Assembly (NCBI RefSeq): GCF_002946835.1
Contig: NZ_CP026652.1
Location: forward strand, 8,308,001 to 8,372,000
Reading direction: 5' to 3'
DNA from: Streptomyces dengpaensis
GTDB taxonomy: Bacteria > Actinomycetota > Actinomycetes > Streptomycetales > Streptomycetaceae
Length of the DNA: 64,000 nucleotides
The position numbers were made by a program, and so were the translations under genes. The notes below the pieces were generated by a model. That model searched no databases, was not told the DNA's origin, and was given only the letters and a program-made list of their open reading frames with translations. This document shows positions 26,435 through 34,595 of the stretch, one piece after another. Position 1 is the first letter of the stretch, and every line of letters starts with the position of its first letter.

Positions 26435-27277
26435 TCAGCCGAAGAACTTCTCCAGTTCGGCGGCGAGCGCTTCCGGCTGCTCTTCAGCTACGTAATGGCC
26501 GCTGTCCTTGATCGTGCGGTATCGGATGTCGGTGGCCTTGCCGTCCATCATTGCCTGCACCGCGGCAACGTACTGAGCGCCCAGCCCCAGGACCGGCATG
26601 GTCAACGGCGGGTAGGCGTTGTTGTCGGCGAGGTCCTGATGGAAGGTCTTGTACACGCCGAAAGCCGCGGCCAGCGCGTCGGGATCGTTGTACGCCGCGG
26701 CGTAGATGGCTCGGCTTTCCTCGCCGATCCGCTCCGGGTGGACCGCAAAATGGTCGATCGACCAATCGATCACATGCCGGAAGCGCCCGGCAAGTAGCTT
26801 CGCGGGCAGGCCCTCGATCTGGCTCAGCGGATACCACCATGCGTTCGGCTCGCCGGGCTTAGGAAAGGGACCGACGATGTCCAGGAATATCTGGGAGAAG
26901 GGTCCGCCTTCCCACAGCGCCAGCTTCTTGGTGGCCTGCGGATAATTCGCTGCGAAAGCATACGCGACCATCGCACCGACGTCCCCGCCGGCGATGTTCA
27001 CCTGCGCATAGCCCAGGCTGCGAACCAGTTTGTAGACGTCCTTCGCCATGGTCTTCTTGTCGTAGCCGTCTGCGGGCTTGTCCGAATCACCCTGACCGCG
27101 GTAGTCCACGGCGATGACGCGGAAGCGCTTCGCCAGCAAGGGCAGGATTTTGATGAGGCCGTGCCATGTGCGCGGCCATCCGTCCATGAGGACGAGCGGC
27201 TCGCCTTCACCCCCGACAACGTAATGAAGTCGGGTTCCGTTCACCTCGGCGTACCGGTCTTCGAATCCGTCAAGCAT
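26435..27277 (-). CDS. Alpha/beta hydrolase (epoxide hydrolase-like)
   Basis: 280-residue alpha/beta-hydrolase with the epoxide-hydrolase/dehalogenase layout. The oxyanion region is LVLMDGWPRTWHGL, where the usual His of HGxP is Asp. The nucleophile elbow GGDVGAMVAYAF carries an Asp rather than Ser. The catalytic His is in KDSGHYVAEEQPEAL. The start at 27277 was chosen because AGGAGAACC lies upstream and it begins just before the domain (MLDGFEDRYAEVNGTRLHYV). A longer upstream frame lacks similarity. The AT-rich stretch at about 27465-27495 is a likely promoter. The substrate is unknown. Confidence 0.88.
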   Translation of the reverse strand: MLDGFEDRYAEVNGTRLHYVVGGEGEPLVLMDGWPRTWHGLIKILPLLAKRFRVIAVDYRGQGDSDKPADGYDKKTMAKDVYKLVRSLGYAQVNIAGGDVGAMVAYAFAANYPQATKKLALWEGGPFSQIFLDIVGPFPKPGEPNAWWYPLSQIEGLPAKLLAGRFRHVIDWSIDHFAVHPERIGEESRAIYAAAYNDPDALAAAFGVYKTFHQDLADNNAYPPLTMPVLGLGAQYVAAVQAMMDGKATDIRYRTIKDSGHYVAEEQPEALAAELEKFFG

Positions 27278-27679
27278 GCATGGTTCTCCTGTTTCTGCGC
27301 CGGCCTCGACCAACTGCTGCAGCTGCTTGTTCAGGTAGGACGCCGACAGGTCATGACCGACGGCCACAGGTGCGCTGCTGGGTGTGCGCGCATCCCCGGC
27401 AACGGGTGCCCCGCGACGGAACGTTGGTGCCGCCGGCCCCTTGAGCCGAGGTCCAACCGCAAATTGATTAAAGCATCGACTATTCAATAGGGCAACCTAT
27501 GACCAGTCCCGCCGTTTCGGTTGGGGTGATGAGACGTCACTGATCGTCTGCAGTCAGGTGGGCGGGGTGATTTCGCTGCTTGGGCATGGCGAAGTCCCGG
27601 CGCGGTGGTCGGGTTCTCCAAGGTCTTTCGGGTTGTGGGCGGGCAGGGGTTTGTCGGTCGGCCGGCGGGACGGGCAGTG

Positions 27680-28262
27680 CGGTGAGACGGCGGAAAGCCG
27701 TGGTCGGTTCGTGTCTCCAGGGCCAGGTCTCCGGTATCCGTAAGCGCAGGCGTCGGCCGCCGCGGGTGAGGCGGGCGGCGACGTGCCGCAGCCGGTAGCG
27801 GAGTTTCTTCGGTTCGGCGGCGGCCGGCTCCCCCATCCAGCAGCAGGACACGGGTCCAGGCCGGCAGGTCGATTGCCGCGAGGCTGAGTTCGAACCAGGC
27901 GGCATTAACGCCGCAGTCGCGGGAGGGGAAGCGGCCGAAGCCGGTGGCCTTGCCGCAACGGATGTGGTCCTCGACGCATGCATGCCCGCGGTGACGGACC
28001 TCCAGGAACTGGGGGACCCGCCGCCGGAGTAGGGAGTGTCGGTGAGGAACACCTGATGGCGCAGGCCCTCGTCCTGGTCGAACAGGGACAGTTGGGCTCC
28101 GAGGTGCGAGCGCTCACGGCGCACGATGATGCGGGTGCCGGCCGGACAGCCGTTCAGATCGACCATGCCGGTCAGCTCGACGACCTCGGCCCCGGCAGGC
28201 AGCGTGCCGTCCTGGTTCAGGAAGGCGCCATCCCGACGGATTTGAAAGCGGCGGGGACGGGA
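27680..28262 (-). pseudogene. IS1380-family transposase remnant (C-terminal, frameshifted)
   Basis: The minus-strand translation reads RRDGAFLNQDGTLPAGAEVV, then RRERSHLGAQLSLFDQDEGL and RHQVFLTDTP. It then switches frames through the segment corresponding to VRHRGHACVEDHIRCGKATG and returns as AEPKKLRYRLRHVAARLTRG. These are hallmark IS1380 transposase segments. The N-terminal two-thirds is missing and at least two frameshifts are present, so this is a dead fragment. Confidence 0.75.
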
Positions 28263-28674
28263 AACGGAGCGTCAGCCACCGCGCCAGTCCCCGACCCTAC
28301 GAGGAGGTCGCCTCCCTGGGTGTGCGGAGCGGTTCGTCGATTTTCCGCGGCCTGTCGGACCCGTTCTCGCGGCGGTGAAGCGGGGTCGGCGAGAGCGCGT
28401 TGGCCGGCGCAGGGTTCCAAACGGCCACAGGTCATCCGACGGAAGCATTCGGGGTGGGCGGCGAAGCAGTCGTGGGCGCTCGCCAGCAGCTTTCTGTGTC
28501 CTGCCCGATGATCCAAACGCAAGGCCTCAGGTGACCAAGCTCCGTAAAAACAGGCGTAGTTGGCTGCCTCCGGCCCGACCGCTACCAGTAAATTCCGACA
28601 AATGCGAGTAAACGTGACGTATCTGGCAGGGCATTGCCTTTGCTCGCACCTCCTGTCTACAGTCTCGCCCATCA
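28263..28674. other. Intergenic region upstream of the LacI operators
   Basis: About 410 bp with several short open frames but no recognisable gene. It presumably contains the far end of the IS1380 remnant and the promoter region of the LacI gene. Confidence 0.4.
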
Positions 28675-28688
28675 TCGAATCGATTCGA
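28675..28688. promoter_or_regulatory. LacI-type operator 1 (14-bp palindrome)
   Basis: Perfect palindrome TCGAATCGATTCGA with a central CG, the form expected for LacI-family repressors. It lies 79 bp upstream of the LacI start and shares its whole core with operator 2. Confidence 0.75.
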
Positions 28689-28703
28689 CGTCCGTCGTGA
28701 TGT

Positions 28704-28729
28704 CGATTGTCGAATCGATTCGACAATCG
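28704..28729. promoter_or_regulatory. LacI-type operator 2 (26-bp perfect palindrome)
   Basis: Perfect 26-bp palindrome with outer arms CGATTG and the same TCGAATCGATTCGA core. It ends 37 bp upstream of the LacI ATG. Two sites 29 bp apart, centre to centre close to three helical turns, suggest cooperative autorepression. Confidence 0.8.
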
Positions 28730-28766
28730 AACCGGGCAGAACTGAGACGGGCAGACAGGGGCGAGG

Positions 28767-29840
28767 ATGGCCACGATCAAGGACGTTGCCGAACGGGCGG
28801 GTGTGGCGCCGAGCACCGTCTCCTACGTCCTGAGCGGCTCCCGCAAGATCTCCGAGGACACCCGACGGGCAGTTCAGGCCGCCATCGCGGAGCTCGGCTA
28901 TCACCCGCGTGCCAGCGCCCGCACTCTGCGCAGTGCCCGTACCCACGTGCTCGCGCTGGCTGTGCCGCGCGTGCCCGGCGAGTACCGCGCGATCGACGGC
29001 AGGTTCGCCGTCGACGTCACCGACGCCGCCCGCGGCCACGACCACGACGTCCTCCTCATCACCGATGAGGACGGCGTCGGCGGCCTGCGCCGGGTGGCCC
29101 GCAGCGGACTCGCGGACGCGGCGGTGCTGATGGCGGTCGAGGAGCGCGATCCCCGCATAGAGGTCCTGCACGAGCTGGGCTTTCCCGCGGCGCTGCTCGG
29201 CCATGACGGCCATGCCGGGCTTCCCTGGACCGATCTCGACTGGGAGGCCGCGGTCGCCCTCGCGCTGCGCGAGACCGCGGCGGCCGGCCACCGGCGGATC
29301 GTCTTCCTGTCGTCTGCCGAGCACGAGATCGCCGCCCGCCGTGGTTACGCGCTGCACGGTCTCGACGGCGCCCGGCGCGCGGCCCACGAGACCGGCGCGG
29401 AGGTGCGCGTGGTCTCCTCCCACCGCGACCCGGACGTCCTCGGGCGCCGGCTGCGCGAGGCGTTGACCACCAGTCCTGCGCCGACCGCTCTGGTCGTCCA
29501 GCACCTGATCCTCCTCCCTCACCTGCTGGACGCGGTGGCCTCGGCCGGGCGGCGGGTCCCCGACGACCTGTCCGTCGTCCTCGTCGGCAGCCTCCCCGAC
29601 GAGCTGGGCATCCGGCATCTGCCCCGGATCGACCTGCCCGTCGCCGAGATGTCCGCGGCCGTGGCCCGACTCGCCATCGAGGCGGTCGAGCTCGGCTGCG
29701 GCACCACAGAGTCCTCCTCTGCCCCGCTCCGCACGAAGACACGCGAGGCACGCGCCTCGAACGCGTCCCCCGGAGCGCCGTACCACCCGATCCAGCCGCG
29801 TATGGCCGGGCCCACCATCGCCCCGCCGGCCGGCGACTGA
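28767..29840 (+). CDS. LacI family transcriptional repressor
   Basis: 357-residue repressor. The N-terminal LacI helix-turn-helix reads ATIKDVAERAGVAPSTVSYV, then LSGSRKISEDTRRAVQAAI. A periplasmic-binding-protein-like effector domain follows, with LITDEDGVGGLRRV and VVLVGSLPDELG. The extreme C-terminus from about residue 310 is unusual: an Ser/Arg/Pro-rich stretch interrupts before a family-like ending RMAGPTIAPPAG, perhaps from compensating frameshifts. Two matching palindromic operators lie just upstream. It heads an apparent operon with an ABC importer, a GH1 and a GH31 enzyme, so the inducer is probably a beta-glucoside or xyloglucan-type oligosaccharide. Confidence 0.92.
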   Translation: MATIKDVAERAGVAPSTVSYVLSGSRKISEDTRRAVQAAIAELGYHPRASARTLRSARTHVLALAVPRVPGEYRAIDGRFAVDVTDAARGHDHDVLLITDEDGVGGLRRVARSGLADAAVLMAVEERDPRIEVLHELGFPAALLGHDGHAGLPWTDLDWEAAVALALRETAAAGHRRIVFLSSAEHEIAARRGYALHGLDGARRAAHETGAEVRVVSSHRDPDVLGRRLREALTTSPAPTALVVQHLILLPHLLDAVASAGRRVPDDLSVVLVGSLPDELGIRHLPRIDLPVAEMSAAVARLAIEAVELGCGTTESSSAPLRTKTREARASNASPGAPYHPIQPRMAGPTIAPPAGD

Positions 29841-29934
29841 GCAGGCCGGGCCGCCCGTACGCAGCGGGACCGCCCACCCAGCCTGCGCCAGATCACTGCA
29901 TGTTCAGAGACGCACATGTAAGGGAGAAACGACC

Positions 29935-31203
29935 ATGCCGTCCCTAGCAGGACGCATCAGAGCAGGAGCCGCAAGAGCCGGAGGCGCGCGGGTTCCCGTG
30001 CTCGCCGCGACCCTCGCGTGCGCCACCGCCGCGCTGGGCCTGACCGGCTGCGCCGCGGAGCCCGACCCGGGCACCGTCACCGTGCTCAACTCGGCGACCG
30101 ACACCGCCGAGCACACCGCCAACCAGCGGTTCTTCGACCGATGCGCCAAGCCGCTGGGCGTGAGGGTCGAGCAGGTCAGTGTGCCCGCCGACCAGATCGC
30201 GTCGAAGGTGCTGCGGATGGCGTCGTCCGACTCGCTCACCGACATCCTGGAGCTCGACGGCTCGGAGCTGCCGCAGTTCGCGCAGACCGAAGGACTGCGC
30301 CCCCTGGCGGAGGCCGGCGTCGACACGTCGGGCTTCTCCGCGAGCGCCACCTCCCTCGGCTCCTACGACGGCGTCCAGTACGGCATCGCCCGTTCCGTCA
30401 ACTCGCTCGCCCTGATCTACAACACCAAGCTCCTCAAGGACGCGGGCATCGATCCGCCGCGAACCTGGGCCGAGCTGCGGGAGGCCGCGAAGAAGCTGAC
30501 CGCGGGCGACACGTACGGGATGGCCTTCAGCGCGAGCCCCAACGCGGACGGCGTGTACCAGTTCCTGCCCTTCTTCTGGTCCGCCGGCGGCGACGAGGCG
30601 AAGCTCGACAACGGCAAGGGCGAGGCCGCGCTCCAGCTCTGGAAGGACCTCGTGGCGGACGGCTCCGCGTCGAGGTCGGTCGTCAACTGGAACCAGCAGG
30701 ACGTCAACGACCAGTTCATGGCGGGCCGCGCCGCCATGATGATCAACGGCCCGTGGCAGGTGCCGGTCCTCAGCGCCCAGAAGAACGTGGACTGGGCGGT
30801 CGCGAGCATCCCGGTCCCCGAGGCAGGCAGGGCCGCGGTACCGCCCATCGGCGGCACCGTCATGGCCGTACCGAAGAACGAGGACGATCCGGCCCGCGAG
30901 AAGAAGGCCGGCGAGCTGCTCAACTGCCTCAACTCCGAGCAGAACCAGCTCCAGTGGGGCGAGTCCGTGAACAACGTGCCCACGCGCGCCGCGGCCGCCC
31001 AGGCGTACGCCACCCAGAACCCGAAGCTCGCCGCCTTCGCCGACCTGGTCACCACGGCCCGTTCCCGCACCGCGCAGGTCGGGACCGGATGGCCCGTCGT
31101 CGGTGACGCGCTGGCCGGCGCCTTCCAGTCCGTGCTGACCGGGCGTACCAGCCCGGAACAGGCCATGCACCGGGCGCAGCAGCAGGCCTCGGCAGGGAAG
31201 TGA
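29935..31203 (+). CDS. Sugar ABC transporter substrate-binding lipoprotein
   Basis: 422 residues. The signal sequence has an Arg/Ala-rich start and ends with lipobox LTGC, giving a lipoprotein. The family 1 solute-binding fold follows: TVTVLNSATDTAEHTANQRF, then MASSDSLTDILELDGSELPQ, MINGPWQVP and QQASAGK at the end. AAGGGAGAAA precedes the ATG. The gap to the LacI gene is 94 bp, so the operon may be read from the LacI promoter or from a weak promoter in the gap. It captures the oligosaccharide for the two permeases downstream. Confidence 0.92.
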   Translation: MPSLAGRIRAGAARAGGARVPVLAATLACATAALGLTGCAAEPDPGTVTVLNSATDTAEHTANQRFFDRCAKPLGVRVEQVSVPADQIASKVLRMASSDSLTDILELDGSELPQFAQTEGLRPLAEAGVDTSGFSASATSLGSYDGVQYGIARSVNSLALIYNTKLLKDAGIDPPRTWAELREAAKKLTAGDTYGMAFSASPNADGVYQFLPFFWSAGGDEAKLDNGKGEAALQLWKDLVADGSASRSVVNWNQQDVNDQFMAGRAAMMINGPWQVPVLSAQKNVDWAVASIPVPEAGRAAVPPIGGTVMAVPKNEDDPAREKKAGELLNCLNSEQNQLQWGESVNNVPTRAAAAQAYATQNPKLAAFADLVTTARSRTAQVGTGWPVVGDALAGAFQSVLTGRTSPEQAMHRAQQQASAGK

Positions 31204-31213
31204 GGAGCCGGCC

Positions 31214-32173
31214 ATGACCACCATCACCTCGATCGCGCCCGCCAACGCCACAGGTAAGACGCACACGCGCACGCACCGAGCGCCCAGGCGCCAGCGGCTG
31301 CTGCGCTGGCTCTTCGTCGCCCCGGCACTCGCCTACATGGCGCTGTTCTTCGGTTATCCGCTCGTCAACAACATCGTGATGAGCTTCCAGCGCTACACAC
31401 CGAAGACGTACTTCACCGGCGAGGCCCCGTTCAACGGCCTCGACAACTGGCGAGCCGTCTTCGCCAACGAGCTGTTCACCGACGCCGTGTGGCACACGAT
31501 GCTCTTCACCGTCGGCTCGTTGCTCGGCCAGTTCACCATCGGTCTCGCCCTCGCCGTCTTCTTCTCCCGGCGTTTCCGGCTCTCCGGGATGGTCCGTGCC
31601 GTCCTGCTGCTGCCCTGGCTCGTGCCCATGGTGGTGTCCGCCGTCGTCTGGCGCCGCATCCTCGACCAGGAGCACGGCATGCTCAACACCGTGCTGCACG
31701 CGGTCGGCCTGGTACCCGCGGACGGTGTCCCGTGGCTCAGCAGTCCGAGTGTGGCGCTGCTGTCCGCGGTCCTGGTCAATATCTGGATCGGCATTCCGTT
31801 CAACATGGTGATCCTCTACGGCGGGCTCCAGGAGATACCGCGCGACGTGTACGAGGCCGCGGCGCTGGACGGCTCCGGCCCGTGGCGGACGTTCCGCAGC
31901 ATCACCCTGCCGATGCTCCGGCCGGTGATCACCGTCGTGCTGGTGCTGGGCTTCATGTCGACGGTGAAGATCCTCGACCTGATCCTGGCGCTCACCTCCG
32001 GCGGCCCCGCGGACTCCACGCAGACGCTGGGCACGGTGACATACCAGCTGTCCTTCCTGCAGCTCGACTTCGGCCAGGGCGCCGTCGTGGGCAATGTCCT
32101 GATCCTCATCAGCGCGGTCTTCGCCGTGCTGTACCTGCGGGCCAACCGCGCCGACTTCGGCAAGGGGAAGTGA
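31214..32173 (+). CDS. Sugar ABC transporter permease (MalF type)
   Basis: 319-residue permease with six transmembrane segments, beginning LLRWLFVAPALAYMALFFGY. The EAA motif is YEAAALDGSGPWRTFRSITL. It starts 10 bases after the lipoprotein gene with GAGGAG upstream, and ends 6 bases before the next permease. It is part of a CUT1 importer without its own ATPase. Confidence 0.93.
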   Translation: MTTITSIAPANATGKTHTRTHRAPRRQRLLRWLFVAPALAYMALFFGYPLVNNIVMSFQRYTPKTYFTGEAPFNGLDNWRAVFANELFTDAVWHTMLFTVGSLLGQFTIGLALAVFFSRRFRLSGMVRAVLLLPWLVPMVVSAVVWRRILDQEHGMLNTVLHAVGLVPADGVPWLSSPSVALLSAVLVNIWIGIPFNMVILYGGLQEIPRDVYEAAALDGSGPWRTFRSITLPMLRPVITVVLVLGFMSTVKILDLILALTSGGPADSTQTLGTVTYQLSFLQLDFGQGAVVGNVLILISAVFAVLYLRANRADFGKGK

Positions 32174-32179
32174 CTGACG

Positions 32180-33031
32180 ATGAAGCAACCCATGAGCGTG
32201 CCGGCGAACCGGCCCACCCGCTCTGCCCGTCTGCGCTCGGCCTGGAACACCACCGCCGCGCTGCTGATCCTGGCCGTCCTGCTCTTCCCGGTGTACTGGA
32301 TGCTCAACACCGCGCTCCAGCCGGAGTCGAGCATCGCCGCCACGCAGTGGTTCCCCACCGCGCCGAGCCTGAAGAACTTCGACACGGCGATCAGCACCCA
32401 GGGCGGCTCGCTGCTCACCAGCCTCGGTGTCGCGCTCGGCGCCGTCGTCGTCTGCCTGGCGCTGGCCGCGCCCGCCGCGTACGGGCTCGCCCAGTTCGGC
32501 CTGCGCGGCGGCCAGGGCATCGTCTTCACCACGCTCATCACGCAGATGGTGCCGGGCATCGTCATCGCCAACGCCATGTACAGCGCGTACGCGGAGCTGG
32601 GGCTGGTCAACTCCTACCTGGGACTGATCCTCGCGGACGCCTCGCTCGGGCTGCCGTTCGCGATCGTGCTGCTGCGGGCGTTCATGGTCTCGATCCCCAC
32701 CGAGGTGGTGGAGGCGGCGATGGTGGACGGGGCGAACCGGTTCACCGCGTTCGTCCGGATCGTGCTGCCGATGAGCCGCAACTCACTGATCACGGCGGGT
32801 CTGTTCACCTTCCTCTTCGCCTGGTCGGACTTCATCTTCGCGCTGACGCTCAACACCACGGACGACGTCAAGCCGATCACCCTCGGCATCTACCAGTTCG
32901 TGGGCGCCCACGTCAGCGACTGGGGCGCGGTGATGGCGACCGCCGTGCTCTCCGCGGTGCCGGCCGCGGTGCTGCTCGTCGTCGCTCAGAAGTACATCGC
33001 CGCCGGCATCACCGGCGGATCGGTCAAGTAG
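32180..33031 (+). CDS. Sugar ABC transporter permease (MalG type)
   Basis: 283-residue permease with an N-terminal transmembrane segment (ALLILAVLLFPVYWML) and five more. The EAA motif reads VEAAMVDGANRFTAFVRIVL. It pairs with the MalF-type protein. No ATP-binding subunit follows; the next gene, 12 bases on, is a beta-glucosidase. The transport ATPase is presumably the shared MsiK encoded elsewhere, as known for other Streptomyces CUT1 systems. Confidence 0.93.
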   Translation: MKQPMSVPANRPTRSARLRSAWNTTAALLILAVLLFPVYWMLNTALQPESSIAATQWFPTAPSLKNFDTAISTQGGSLLTSLGVALGAVVVCLALAAPAAYGLAQFGLRGGQGIVFTTLITQMVPGIVIANAMYSAYAELGLVNSYLGLILADASLGLPFAIVLLRAFMVSIPTEVVEAAMVDGANRFTAFVRIVLPMSRNSLITAGLFTFLFAWSDFIFALTLNTTDDVKPITLGIYQFVGAHVSDWGAVMATAVLSAVPAAVLLVVAQKYIAAGITGGSVK

Positions 33032-33043
33032 GGCGGTTTTCCC

Positions 33044-34474
33044 GTGAGCATTCCTGAGTTGCCTGAGTCCTCCGGTTTCCCCGGCTTCCCCGACGGCTTC
33101 CTCTTCGGCGCCGCCACGGCCAGTTACCAGATCGAGGGCGCGTACGACGAGGACGGCAGAGGCCCGTCCATCTGGGACACCTTCAGCCGTGAACCCGGCC
33201 GCGTCGCCCAGGGCGCCACCGGCGACATCGCCTGCGACCACTACCACCGCTACCGCGAGGACGTCGCCCTCCTGCGCGATCTGGGCGTGGACAGCTACCG
33301 CTTCTCCATCGCCTGGCCGCGCGTCCAGCCGACCGGCTCGGGCCCGGCGAACACGGCGGGACTGGACTTCTACGACCGGCTCGTCGACAAACTGCTCGCC
33401 GCCGGGATCTCCCCAGCCGCCACGCTCTACCACTGGGACCTGCCACAGGCTCTTGAGGACCGGGGCGGCTGGCGGGTGCGCGAGACCGCGGAGCGCTTCG
33501 CCGAGTACACGGCGATCGCGGCGGACCGGCTCGGCGACCGGGTGGACCGCTGGATCACCCTCAACGAGCCATTCTGCAGCGCCTTCATCGGCTACGCGGC
33601 GGGCGGGCACGCCCCGGGTGCCCGCGAGGGCCGCGGCGCGCTCGCCGCCGCCCACCATCTCCTCGTCGGCCACGGACTCGCCGTGCGCGCGCTGCGGGCC
33701 GCGGGCGTCAAGGAGGTCGGGATCACGCTCAACCCCGACCGGCTGCTGCCGGCCACAAAGTCGCCGGCCGACCTGGCCGCCGTACGCCGCGTCGAGACGC
33801 TGCACAACGACGTGTGGTTCGAGCCGCTGTTCGCCGGACGCTATCCGGCGCACGAGACCGAGACCTGGGGCGAGCTCCTGGAGTCGGAAGAATCGTTTCG
33901 GCATGACGGCGACCTCGACCTGATCGGCGCGCCGCTCGACTTCGTGGGCATCAACTACTACCGGCCGATCACCGTCGCCGACGCCCCCCACGAGGACCCG
34001 GACCCGGCCACGCGTACGGCCGTCGACGTCCGGGCGACGGAGATGTGGCGCGACGACGTGCGGCACACCACCATGGGCTGGCCCGTCGTCCCGCACACCT
34101 TCACGGACCTCCTGGTCGACCTGGCCAAGCGCTATCCCACACTCCCACCGGTGCTGATCACCGAGAACGGCTCGGCGGAGGCCGACACCGTCGATGCCGA
34201 GGGCCGCGTCCGCGACACCGACCGGGTCGAGTACCTGCGCAGCCACCTGGAAGCCCTCGCGGCCGCCATGCGCGCCGGCGTGGACGTCCGCGGCTACTAC
34301 GTGTGGTCGCTGCTCGACAACTTCGAGTGGGCCCGCGGCTATGAGCAGAGCTTCGGCATCGTCCGTGTCGACTACGACACGCAACAGCGCATCCCCAAGG
34401 ACAGCTACCACTGGTACCGGCGGCTGATCGCCGCCCACCGCGCTCGTACCGGCACTCCCGGCACGGCCACGTGA
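33044..34474 (+). CDS. Family 1 beta-glucosidase
   Basis: 476-residue GH1 enzyme. The N-terminus FLFGAATASYQIEGAYDEDG is diagnostic. The acid/base is Glu175 in TLNEP and the nucleophile is Glu374 in ITENG. YYVWSLLDNFEWARGYEQSF near the end is the family's aglycone-site signature. There is no signal peptide, so it is cytoplasmic and acts on imported oligosaccharides, releasing beta-linked glucose. It is in the operon after the permeases (12-base gap) and precedes the GH31 gene. Confidence 0.95.
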   Translation: MSIPELPESSGFPGFPDGFLFGAATASYQIEGAYDEDGRGPSIWDTFSREPGRVAQGATGDIACDHYHRYREDVALLRDLGVDSYRFSIAWPRVQPTGSGPANTAGLDFYDRLVDKLLAAGISPAATLYHWDLPQALEDRGGWRVRETAERFAEYTAIAADRLGDRVDRWITLNEPFCSAFIGYAAGGHAPGAREGRGALAAAHHLLVGHGLAVRALRAAGVKEVGITLNPDRLLPATKSPADLAAVRRVETLHNDVWFEPLFAGRYPAHETETWGELLESEESFRHDGDLDLIGAPLDFVGINYYRPITVADAPHEDPDPATRTAVDVRATEMWRDDVRHTTMGWPVVPHTFTDLLVDLAKRYPTLPPVLITENGSAEADTVDAEGRVRDTDRVEYLRSHLEALAAAMRAGVDVRGYYVWSLLDNFEWARGYEQSFGIVRVDYDTQQRIPKDSYHWYRRLIAAHRARTGTPGTAT

Positions 34475-34595
34475 GCGGGGGTCCGGCCGGTCCCGTCGTG
34501 CCACCCCGACCAGCACTTCCGTGTGCGAGGCACCGACAGCAGGTCTCGCCGCACCCGGTCCTCGCGGACCGCCAACCCCCCACAAGGAACACCCG

